A stretch of 64,000 nt of DNA from positions 310,001 through 374,000 of the forward strand of contig NZ_RWIU01000005.1 in the NCBI RefSeq assembly GCF_003944765.1, in the 5' to 3' direction. Each line of letters opens with the position of its first letter. The first letter of the stretch is position 1. A model generated the notes under the pieces. It saw nothing but the letters and a program-made list of their open reading frames with translations. It had not been told where the DNA came from and did not search any database. Source of the DNA: Hymenobacter perfusus. Its GTDB lineage: Bacteria > Bacteroidota > Bacteroidia > Cytophagales > Hymenobacteraceae. The position numbers and the translations under genes were made by a program. Shown here in pieces: positions 57,152-64,000 of the stretch.

Positions 57152-57251
57152 TGGTGAAATGGTGAGGTGGTGAAATGGTGATTCAGCGAAGGTGGCCGAT
57201 AAAGGTACTGGCCATTCCCCAACTCACTAAATCACCGATTCACCAACTCAC
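57152..57251. repeat. Inverted pair of degenerate 8-mer arrays
   Basis: The left half (57152-57183) is four 8-mers such as gtggtgaa and atggtgag. The right half (57220-57251) is four 8-mers ending in TCA (ccaactca, ctaaatca). Read on one strand, both halves follow CCANNTCA-like units. Between the divergent ATL and efflux genes. Confidence 0.65.
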
Positions 57252-57399
57252 TTATCCCCGCGCAACCCGGCGGCGCTTTTGGTGTCTTACCCCCATCTTT
57301 CCCTTCCGGCCCCGACGTCAACCAAAACCAGGTGGTTCGCGTTGTGGCAGTTGCGCCCCGCCAACCGCTACCGGTGAAGGCCCCACCCGAAGTAACCCC

Positions 57400-58566
57400 A
57401 TGCAAACCCAGGAACACCCGACCGAAGAAGTAACCGAAACCCGCTCCGGCTCCGCGGGCCGCCGCATCCTCTGGCTGCTGGTGGCACTGGCCGTAGTGGG
57501 CGCGCTGGCATTCATCAAAATCAAGTATTTCCCCTCTCAGAGCGCCGAAGGCAAAGGCGGGGGCGGAAAAGGGGCAGCCGGAGCCCCGGGCAAAGGCGGC
57601 CCCGGCGGAGCGGGCGGCAAGGGCGGCGGCGGAGCACTACCAGTGCAGGTGTACATAGTGAAAGCCACCAGTCTGGCCGATGAGGTAGCGGCTACGGGCT
57701 CCATTCTGGCCGAGGAATCGGTGGTTATCAAAAGCGAAATTTCGGGCAAGATTACCAGCCTCAACATCCGGGAAGGCCAGCCGGTGAGTAAGGGCCAGTT
57801 GCTGCTGAGCATCAACGCCGACGAGATTCAGGCAGCCCTGAAAAAGCAGGAGTACAACATCAAGCTCTACCGCGACCAAGAAAAGCGCCAGCGTACCTTG
57901 CTGGATAAGGAATACATCAGCGCCCAGGAGTACGAGCAGTCCAATAACCTGCTGCTCACGGCCCAGGCCGACTTGCAGTCGTTGCGGGCTTCTTTGGCCA
58001 AGGCGTACGTGCGGGCGCCGTTTGCCGGCGTGCTGGGCCTGACCACCGCCACGGTGGGCACCTACGTGAGCCCTGGGGCCGAAATCACCACGCTTTCTAA
58101 GGTGCGGCCGGTGAAAATCAACTTCACGGTGCCCAGCCGCTTCTCCAGCCTGGTGCGCACCAATGACCCTATTACCATCACCGACGAGGCTTCCAACAAA
58201 AAATACGAAGCCAAGGTGTACGCCCTCGACCCGCAGATTGACCCCGTGAGCCGCACCCAGACGGTGCGCGCCCGCTACGCCAACACCCGCGACGAGCTGC
58301 GCCCTGGCGCGTTCGTGAAAGTAAACCTACAGCTCAGCCAGACCACCGACGCCTTGCAGGTGCCCACCGAAGCAGTAATTCCGGAAGCCACCGGTTACAG
58401 TGTGTACACCGTGCAAAAGGGCAAAATGGTCCCGAAAAAAGTAAAAATCGGGGTACGCTCAGACCGCCTCATCCAAATTACCGACGGCCTAGCCGTGGGT
58501 GACTCCGTGATTCGCACCGGCATCCTGCAGGTGAAGCCGGGCGATGCGGTGAAGGTGACCAAGTAA
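57400..58566 (+). CDS. RND efflux periplasmic adaptor (membrane-fusion protein)
   Basis: 388 residues. One N-terminal membrane anchor (ILWLLVALAVVGALAFIKI) is followed by an unusual ~30-residue Gly/Lys linker (residues ~50-79), then the adaptor domains: lipoyl-like (EESVVIKSEISGKITSLNIREGQPVSKGQLL), helical hairpin, beta barrel (AYVRAPFAGVLGL) and membrane-proximal domain. It links the inner-membrane pump at 58679 with the TolC-like channel at 61819. The ATG at 57400 is preferred; upstream in-frame codons lie in the repeat array. Confidence 0.9.
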   Translation: MQTQEHPTEEVTETRSGSAGRRILWLLVALAVVGALAFIKIKYFPSQSAEGKGGGGKGAAGAPGKGGPGGAGGKGGGGALPVQVYIVKATSLADEVAATGSILAEESVVIKSEISGKITSLNIREGQPVSKGQLLLSINADEIQAALKKQEYNIKLYRDQEKRQRTLLDKEYISAQEYEQSNNLLLTAQADLQSLRASLAKAYVRAPFAGVLGLTTATVGTYVSPGAEITTLSKVRPVKINFTVPSRFSSLVRTNDPITITDEASNKKYEAKVYALDPQIDPVSRTQTVRARYANTRDELRPGAFVKVNLQLSQTTDALQVPTEAVIPEATGYSVYTVQKGKMVPKKVKIGVRSDRLIQITDGLAVGDSVIRTGILQVKPGDAVKVTK

Positions 58567-58568
58567 GA

Positions 58569-58671
58569 TTTCTCGCAGTGTTTCGCAGTGGAAGGCGCAG
58601 TGTTTCGCATTGTGCTGACGACTGAACACTGCGAAACACTGCGCTTTTCCACTGCGAAACACTGCGAGAAA
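58569..58671. repeat. Inverted repeat of 10-mers (CACTGCGAAA type)
   Basis: Begins 3 bp after the adaptor stop. Arms ~58569-58614 and 58625-58671 are largely complementary and each holds about four copies of a CACTGCGAAA-like 10-mer. Inside the efflux operon, 8 bp before the permease ATG; it could lower expression of downstream genes. Confidence 0.75.
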
Positions 58672-58678
58672 CAAACGT

Positions 58679-61600
58679 ATGAGTCTTTCCTCAACCAGTA
58701 TCAACCGCCCGGTTCTCGCCATTGTGATGAGCCTGGTGATTGTGATTTTCGGGGTCATCGGCTTCCGGTACCTGAGCGTGCGGGAGTACCCGAGCGTGGA
58801 CCCGCCCATTATTACCGTGTCGGCCAGCTACACCGGGGCCTCGGCCGATGTGATGCAGGGCCAGGTGACGGAGCCGCTGGAAGAAGCCCTCAACGGCATC
58901 CAGGGCATCAAGAACCTGACCTCTAACTCCCGCGACGGCCGCACCCAGATTACGGTGGAGTTCGACCTCGACGCCGACCTGGAAACGGCCGCCAACGACG
59001 TGCGCGACAAGGTTTCGGGGGCGCAGGGCCGCCTGCCGCGTGACATCGACCCGCCCATTGTGAGCAAGGCCAACGCCGACTCGCAGCCCATTGTGATGAC
59101 CTACCTCAGCTCCAGCAAACGCACCCTGCTGGAACTGACCGACTACGCCAACAACACCCTCAAAGAGCGCCTGCAGACGATTCCGGGCGTATCGGAGGTG
59201 CGGGTGTACGGGGAGCGGAAGTACTCCATGCGCCTGTGGCTGGACCCGGTGAAGCTCTCGGCCCTGAGCGTGAGCCCGGTGGATGTGCAGGCCGCCCTGA
59301 CGCGCGAAAACGTGGAGCTGCCCAGCGGCTCGGTGCAGGGCCAGGCCACCCAGCTTACGCTGCGCACCATGGGTCGCCTGAGCTCGGTGGAGGATTTCAA
59401 CAACCTGATTATCCGCAAGGATGAGTCGTCGCTGGTACGGTTATTGGACATCGGCTACGCCGAATTGTACCCCGAAAACGACCAGACAATCTTTAAAGTA
59501 AACGGCGTGCCGATGGTGGGCCTGGCCGTTATTCCGCAGCCGGGCTCCAACCAGATTGACATTGCCGACGAGTTTAACCAGCGCCTGGAGTTGTATGGCA
59601 AGGATCTGCCCAAGGACTTAGTGCTCAAGCCGGGCTTCGATAACTCGGTGTTCATCCGCAAATCCATCACGGAAGTGGAGCACACCATCATCGAAGCCTT
59701 CGTGCTGGTGGTAATTATCATCTTCCTGTTTCTGCGCGACTGGCGCTCCACCATCATTCCGGTGGTGGCCATTCCGGTGTCGTTGGTGGGGATTTTCTTC
59801 GTGATGTACCTGATGAATTTTTCCATCAACGTACTCACGCTGCTGGCCGTGGTACTGGCCATTGGTCTGGTAGTGGACGACGCCATTGTGGTGCTGGAGA
59901 ACATCTACTCCCGTATTGAAGGCGGCGAGGACCCCAAAACGGCTGCTATTAAGGGCTCCGAGGAAATTCTGATGGCCGTTATCAGTACCACGGTAGTGCT
60001 GGCGGCGGTGTTCCTGCCGGTGGTGTTCCTGACGGGTATCACGGGCCGGCTGTTCAGGGAGTTTGGCATTGTGGTGGCCGGCTCGGTGCTGATTTCGGCC
60101 TTTGTGTCGCTCACGCTTACGCCCATGATGTGCTCGGTGCTGCTTAAGCGCGAGGAAAAGCACAACTGGTTCTACCGCAAAACTGAGCCCTTCTTCGAGA
60201 AGATGATTAACGGCTACAAGGGCAGCCTCGAAACGTTCCTGCGCAACCGCTGGCTGGCCTGGCTGGTGGTGGCGGGTACGGGCGTGGGCATCTGGTACTT
60301 TATGGGGGCCATTCCCTCCGAACTGGCCCCGGTGGAGGACCGCAGCCGCATCAACCTGAACGCCACCGGCCCCGAGGGCGCCTCGTTTGAGTTCATGGAT
60401 GCCTACATGACCCAGCTCACCCAGCTGGCGATGGATTCGGCTGGCCCCGGCAACCTGAGCAGCGTGTTTGCCGTGACGTCGCCGGGCTTCGGGGGCGGCT
60501 CCAACTCGGGTACAGCCCGGGTGCTGCTGCTGGAAGCCGATACCCGCGCGTTGCCCCAGCCCGTTATTGCCGATAAGCTGAGTGCCGGCGTGAAGAAGCT
60601 CACCGCCGCCCGTACCTCCGTCAGCCAGGATCAGAGCATCGGGGGCGGCGGCGGCGGCCTGCCGGTGCAGTTCGTTATCCAGACCCAGGACTTCGAGAAG
60701 CTGCGCGAAGCCGTGCCTAAGTTCCTGGATGCGGCCCGCCAAGACCCCACCTTCCAGTTCGTGGACGTGAACCTGAAGTTCAACAAGCCCGAGCTGCGCG
60801 TGAACATCGACCGGGAAAAGGCCCAGAGCCTGGGCGTATCGGTGCAAAGCATTTCCCAGACGTTGCAGTCGGGCCTGAGCGGGCAGCGCTACGGCTACTT
60901 TATCCGGGAGGGCAAGCAGTACCAGATTATCGGGCAGGTGGCGCGCGAAGACAGGAGCCAGCCGCTGGACGTGCGCCTGCTGTCGGTGAAGAATGCCAAT
61001 GGGGAGCTGATTCAGCTGGATAACGTGATTCGGCTGGAAGAAAGCAGCACACCGCCCCAGCTCTACCGCTTCAACCGCTACAACTCGGCTACTTTCTCGG
61101 CCTCTCTGGCCCCCGGCCGCACCCTCGGCGACGGCATTGCCGCGATGCAGGCCTTGGCCGAAAAGAACCTCGACGACACGTTCAGCACCGAGCTGGCCGG
61201 CTCCTCCCGCGACTTCCAGGAAAGCTCCAGCAGCCTGGTATTTGCCTTCGGGCTGGCCCTGGTGCTGATTTACCTGGTGCTGGCAGCGCAGTTCGAAAGC
61301 TTCCGCGACCCGGTGATTATCATGGTGACGGTGCCGCTGGCCCTCTCGGGCGCGCTACTGAGCCTGTGGTACTTCAACCAGACGCTCAACCTGTTCTCCC
61401 AGATCGGCATTATTATGCTGGTGGGGCTGGTGACCAAGAACGGTATCCTCATTGTGGAATTTGCCAACCAGCAGGTAGAAAACGGCAAGGATTACATGAC
61501 CGGCCTGATTGAGGGTGCCACCGCCCGTTTCCGCCCGATTCTGATGACCAGCCTGTGCGCCATTCTGGGCATTCTGCCCATTGCCGTGGCTACCGGCGCG

Positions 61601-61762
61601 GGCGCGCTCAGCCGTCGGGCTATGGGCATTGGCGTAGTGGGCGGGCTGTTTTTTGCCACGGCCCTCACGCTGTACGTGGTGCCCGTGATGTACTCCTACT
61701 TCGCCACGGCCAAAAAGCACAAACATGCGCCGGTAGAGGAGGATGAAGCCGTGGCCGCCTAG
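58679..61762 (+). CDS. RND efflux permease (AcrB/HAE1 family)
   Basis: 1027 residues, the usual size. It begins SSTSINRPVLAIVMSLVIVIFG (first helix), has two large periplasmic loops and 12 helices, and carries the proton-relay aspartates in GLVVDDAIVVLEN near residue 399. Motifs such as FVSLTLTPMMCSVLL and LVGLVTKNGILIVEFANQ are conserved. Proton-driven export of drugs, lipids or metabolites; a Gly-rich loop (GGGGGGLP) occurs in the second periplasmic half. Third gene of the set, tolC-like, follows 56 bp later. Confidence 0.93.
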   Translation: MSLSSTSINRPVLAIVMSLVIVIFGVIGFRYLSVREYPSVDPPIITVSASYTGASADVMQGQVTEPLEEALNGIQGIKNLTSNSRDGRTQITVEFDLDADLETAANDVRDKVSGAQGRLPRDIDPPIVSKANADSQPIVMTYLSSSKRTLLELTDYANNTLKERLQTIPGVSEVRVYGERKYSMRLWLDPVKLSALSVSPVDVQAALTRENVELPSGSVQGQATQLTLRTMGRLSSVEDFNNLIIRKDESSLVRLLDIGYAELYPENDQTIFKVNGVPMVGLAVIPQPGSNQIDIADEFNQRLELYGKDLPKDLVLKPGFDNSVFIRKSITEVEHTIIEAFVLVVIIIFLFLRDWRSTIIPVVAIPVSLVGIFFVMYLMNFSINVLTLLAVVLAIGLVVDDAIVVLENIYSRIEGGEDPKTAAIKGSEEILMAVISTTVVLAAVFLPVVFLTGITGRLFREFGIVVAGSVLISAFVSLTLTPMMCSVLLKREEKHNWFYRKTEPFFEKMINGYKGSLETFLRNRWLAWLVVAGTGVGIWYFMGAIPSELAPVEDRSRINLNATGPEGASFEFMDAYMTQLTQLAMDSAGPGNLSSVFAVTSPGFGGGSNSGTARVLLLEADTRALPQPVIADKLSAGVKKLTAARTSVSQDQSIGGGGGGLPVQFVIQTQDFEKLREAVPKFLDAARQDPTFQFVDVNLKFNKPELRVNIDREKAQSLGVSVQSISQTLQSGLSGQRYGYFIREGKQYQIIGQVAREDRSQPLDVRLLSVKNANGELIQLDNVIRLEESSTPPQLYRFNRYNSATFSASLAPGRTLGDGIAAMQALAEKNLDDTFSTELAGSSRDFQESSSSLVFAFGLALVLIYLVLAAQFESFRDPVIIMVTVPLALSGALLSLWYFNQTLNLFSQIGIIMLVGLVTKNGILIVEFANQQVENGKDYMTGLIEGATARFRPILMTSLCAILGILPIAVATGAGALSRRAMGIGVVGGLFFATALTLYVVPVMYSYFATAKKHKHAPVEEDEAVAA

Positions 61763-61818
61763 TGCCGCACCGTTTTTCGCTTCTCCCACCGCGCCTTTTT
61801 CAGTTGTTGATTTCCTCC

Positions 61819-63243
61819 ATGCCTCGTTTCTCTCTGTTCGCGCTGCTGCTGGCCGCTCCCCTCCCCCTGCTGGCGCAGCAGCCCGCGTTGCCTTCCCGCC
61901 CAGGCACTACGCAGCCGCAAAGCAAGCCCCAGACCGAAAAGCCCGAAACTGTGTCCTCGGCTCCCGGCCTGACGCTGGCGGAGGCCATCCGTATCGGCAT
62001 TGAGAACAACTACAACATCCGCCTTTCGCGGCAGGATGTGCGCGTGGCCGAGAACAACGTGACGCGCGGCAACGCCGGGCAGCTGCCGGTGGTAAACGGC
62101 AACTTCACCCGCACCTTCAACCGCAACAACGTGCGGCAGGAATCCTCTAGCCGGCCCGAGCCCAGCATTGCCAACGGAGCCAAATCGAACGGCCTGAATG
62201 CCAACGTAGCGGCCACCTGGACCATTTTTGATGGCTTCGGGATGTTCATTGCCTATGACCGGTTGCAGGCGTTGGAGCAGAGTCAGCAGCAGCTTACGCG
62301 GGCTACCGTGGAGGAAACCGTGGCCGGCATCACCGACGCCTACTTTGTAGTAGTGCGCGAGTCGGGTAAGATCAACTCCATTGAGGAAGCCCTGAAAATC
62401 GGCCAGGCCCGCATCGACCTGACCCAGGCCCGGGTGGACGTGGGCGTGGCGGCCAAGGTGGAGGTGCTGACCGCCCGCGTGGATTACAACGCCGACCGCT
62501 CCATCCTCATCCAGCAGCAGGAAGCCTTGCAGACGGCGAAAATTTCGCTCAATAACCTGCTGGGCCGCAACCCCAACCTCAACTTCCAGCCCCAGGACTC
62601 CATCGTGGTAGCCCAGGATTTGCAGCGCGACGCCGTGCTCCAGTCCATCCGCCAGAACAACCCGCGTTTGCAACAGGCCCGCACCAACACTGAGGTGGCC
62701 ACCTACGACCGGAAACTGGTGCGCGCCTCCCGCTTCCCGCAAATCGGCCTGACTTCGGGCTACGGCCTGAACCGCAACATCAACGGGGCCGCCTTTTTCG
62801 GCACCCAGCTGGTCACCAACACAAGCCGCCAGTTCGGCTTAAACTACGGCGTGGTAGCCTCGGTGCCCATTTTTGATGGCTTCAACCGCACCCGCCTAGA
62901 GCAGAACGCCCGCATTGTGGAGGAGCAAAGCCAGCTGCAACTCGACCAGACCCAGCTCCAGCTGGATGCCGAAGCCGAGCAGGCCTGGGCCCAGTACCGG
63001 AACCGTTTGCAGCTGCTGGAGCTGGAAGAATCCAACATCCTGCTGGCCCGCGAAAACGTGGCCATTGCCCTGGAACGCTACCGCCTGGGCCTGCTCACGC
63101 CCCTGGACCTGCGGGTGGCCCAGCGCACCCAGCTGGATGCCGAAGTGCGGCTGCTGGATATTCGCTACCAGGCTAAACAGGCCGAAATCGTCCTCCGTCG
63201 CCTCAGCAGCGGCCTGGTGCAGGAAGGCAACAAAACCCCGTAG
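61819..63243 (+). CDS. TolC-family outer-membrane efflux protein
   Basis: 474 residues with signal peptide (FALLLAAPLPLLAQQ) and a Pro/Gln/Lys linker. Two OEP repeats follow: LAEAIRIGIENNYNIRLSRQDVRVAENNV, long coiled-coil helices (ARIDLTQARVDVGVAAKVEVLTARVDYN), and the second copy (NIQ-like ARENVAIALERYRLGLLTPLDLRVAQ). It forms the trimeric exit duct for the pump encoded just upstream. The ATG at 61819 starts the signal peptide. Confidence 0.92.
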   Translation: MPRFSLFALLLAAPLPLLAQQPALPSRPGTTQPQSKPQTEKPETVSSAPGLTLAEAIRIGIENNYNIRLSRQDVRVAENNVTRGNAGQLPVVNGNFTRTFNRNNVRQESSSRPEPSIANGAKSNGLNANVAATWTIFDGFGMFIAYDRLQALEQSQQQLTRATVEETVAGITDAYFVVVRESGKINSIEEALKIGQARIDLTQARVDVGVAAKVEVLTARVDYNADRSILIQQQEALQTAKISLNNLLGRNPNLNFQPQDSIVVAQDLQRDAVLQSIRQNNPRLQQARTNTEVATYDRKLVRASRFPQIGLTSGYGLNRNINGAAFFGTQLVTNTSRQFGLNYGVVASVPIFDGFNRTRLEQNARIVEEQSQLQLDQTQLQLDAEAEQAWAQYRNRLQLLELEESNILLARENVAIALERYRLGLLTPLDLRVAQRTQLDAEVRLLDIRYQAKQAEIVLRRLSSGLVQEGNKTP

Positions 63244-63247
63244 TGCT

Positions 63248-63281
63248 CCGGTCCGGCAGCTGCAAGCTGTCGGGCCGGTTG
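63248..63281 (+). repeat. Single REP arm after the efflux operon
   Basis: 34-bp REP copy starting 5 bp after the tolC-like stop, with a fully paired 14-bp stem (A-T in place of the G-C pair of the 7589 copy) and the following TTGTCGT. Confidence 0.85.
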
Positions 63282-63310
63282 TCGTTTGGGTTATTTGAAC
63301 GACGGAATAG

Positions 63311-63348
63311 AACCACCCCGGCCCCAACAGGTCGGGGCGGTTGCTTTT
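63311..63348 (+). terminator. Terminator of efflux operon
   Basis: Stem AACCACCCCG with CGGGGCGGTT (one mismatch), then GC and TTTT. Confidence 0.6.
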
Positions 63349-63445
63349 GGGCGGTGGGCGGAGCCGTTCAGATAAAAAAAACAGGGGTTCGGAGAGGAAG
63401 CACCCCAGTCGGGCGAAGGGTTACGGAAGGCGCAGAACGGCCCCG

Positions 63446-63453
63446 TAGCTTTG
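63446..63453 (+). promoter_or_regulatory. -7 box (TAGCTTTG) for small secreted protein
   Basis: Perfect TAnnTTTG, 39 bp before the ATG at 63493. Confidence 0.5.
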
Positions 63454-63492
63454 AGGCATCAACAACCCCAGACACCTCTTCACCTGCTGTAT

Positions 63493-63678
63493 ATGCTCGC
63501 TCGCCTCCTGAAACTCAGCCTCGTTTTGTTCGTTCTTTCGTTCTGTGTTTCGGCCCCGGCTGAAGCCCACGACCTGTTCGACCGGCGCTGGTTGCCTACG
63601 GTGAAGGCGAAGATGAAAGGCCAGCACCACGTACACCGCCCCAACTACCGCCGTTTCCGGGCTTACCGCCAGTACTAA
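63493..63678 (+). CDS. Small secreted basic protein
   Basis: 61 residues: signal peptide (LARLLKLSLVLFVLSFCVSAPAEA) and a 37-residue mature chain rich in Arg, His and Tyr (HHVHRPNYRRFRAYRQY). No cysteine in the mature part. Supported as a real gene by the promoter box and a normal signal peptide; no family recognised. Could be a cationic or metal-binding peptide, which is inference only. Confidence 0.5.
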   Translation: MLARLLKLSLVLFVLSFCVSAPAEAHDLFDRRWLPTVKAKMKGQHHVHRPNYRRFRAYRQY

Positions 63679-63720
63679 CCAGCAGCCGGCTCCCTTCAAC
63701 GCAGCCGTACCCGCCCCAAA

Positions 63721-63783
63721 AAAGCCCGCCGTCCCGGCCCGCGCTACCAGTCTGGTAAGCAGCGGGCCGGGACGGCGGGCTTT
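63721..63783. terminator. Bidirectional terminator at convergent junction
   Basis: Perfect 22-bp arms (AAAGCCCGCCGTCCCGGCCC...), with six A on the left, which gives a T run for minus-strand transcripts. The loop itself contains a small palindrome (taccagtctggta). Confidence 0.85.
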
Positions 63784-63798
63784 CGGGCAGTAAGCTGC

Positions 63799-64000
63799 TT
63801 ACTGCGGCTTCAGCGCCTTAAGCTGCTCCAGGGCCTCGATGGTGGCTTTACGGTTGTCCTTTTCCTTCTCGTCCTCATCCACCGGCTCGCGGGTAGTAGG
63901 TGTGCTGAAAAAGGCCAGAATGTGCTGCTGCTGCGAAGTCGTAAGGTTTTCGAACTTCTTGTCGGCCAGCTTGCGCAGCCACTCGCCGTAGGTTTCGTCG
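63799..64000 (-). CDS. Unknown protein, C-terminal part (truncated by window end)
   Basis: The last 66 residues of a minus-strand gene: a charged helical segment (GEWLRKLADKKFENLTTSQQ, ILAFFSTPTTREP) and an acidic-lysine stretch (DEDEKEKDN) ending LKALKPQ. The 5' part lies outside. Codon use is like the neighbours and a terminator follows the stop. Family not recognised. Confidence 0.55.
   Translation of the reverse strand, partial: DETYGEWLRKLADKKFENLTTSQQQHILAFFSTPTTREPVDEDEKEKDNRKATIEALEQLKALKPQ

Noticed and set aside
59618..60847. Minus-strand frame of 409 codons
   Set aside because: Antisense to the RND permease; no recognisable domain.

Overview
The window looks like chromosome of a Hymenobacter-like member of the Bacteroidota (Cytophagales). 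The DNA is GC-rich, start codons lack Shine-Dalgarno sequences, and many genes have a TAnnTTTG -7 box just upstream. There is a TonB-dependent receptor with a carboxypeptidase-like N-terminal domain, type IX secretion (T9SS) sorting tails, and many lineage-typical secreted proteins and lipoproteins. Genus is inferred from protein flavour, not from a marker gene.

Layout. 1-2070: end of serA, then a lower-GC 1.4-kb insert (macro-domain gene plus a secreted protein) flanked by 141-bp direct repeats made of the 3' end of a dead T9SS gene. 2064-7560: PBP4-type peptidase, a T9SS-tailed protein, a lipoprotein and a GAF protein. 7717-10165: two PAP2 phosphatases either side of tRNA-Leu(CAG), and a methyltransferase. 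10310-18207: M61 peptidase, GlgC-like enzyme, beta-barrel protein, metallo-hydrolase, sodium symporter, TonB-C protein. 18324-23014: ABC exporter, an ExbD-like protein and four tandem YcxB-like paralogues. 23126-30381: DUF2911 protein, second sodium symporter with a tiny partner gene, third PAP2 enzyme, an AT-rich orphan gene, a mosaic PIG-L deacetylase and a 580-bp regulatory or repeat region. 30381-49880: mostly single housekeeping or secreted genes (subtilase, YitT, MOSC, DUF547, DUF2461, deoxynucleoside kinase, GNAT, CDGSH, ACBP, amidohydrolase, kinase-like protein, zinc phospholipase C-like protein, cyclophilin, M13 peptidase, XseA). 49897-53839: XseB, then two small-protein/7-TM pairs leading into a histidine kinase and a receiver-only regulator. 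53922-64000: TonB-dependent receptor, alkyltransferase-like protein, a complete tripartite RND efflux operon, a small secreted protein and a truncated gene.

The most unusual content lies between genes. (i) A REP/REPIN-like family has 31-nt hairpins with compensatory base changes. (ii) Intergenic arrays of degenerate 7-, 8- or 10-mers are usually arranged as inverted pairs, each locus with its own sequence. (iii) Eight CTAAATC-like boxes sit at exactly 21-bp intervals (30064-30231). (iv) All twelve convergent gene junctions contain an inverted repeat, drawn from several unrelated families. The best candidate protein system is the duplicated small-protein/7-TM module plus two-component pair at 50205-53839.
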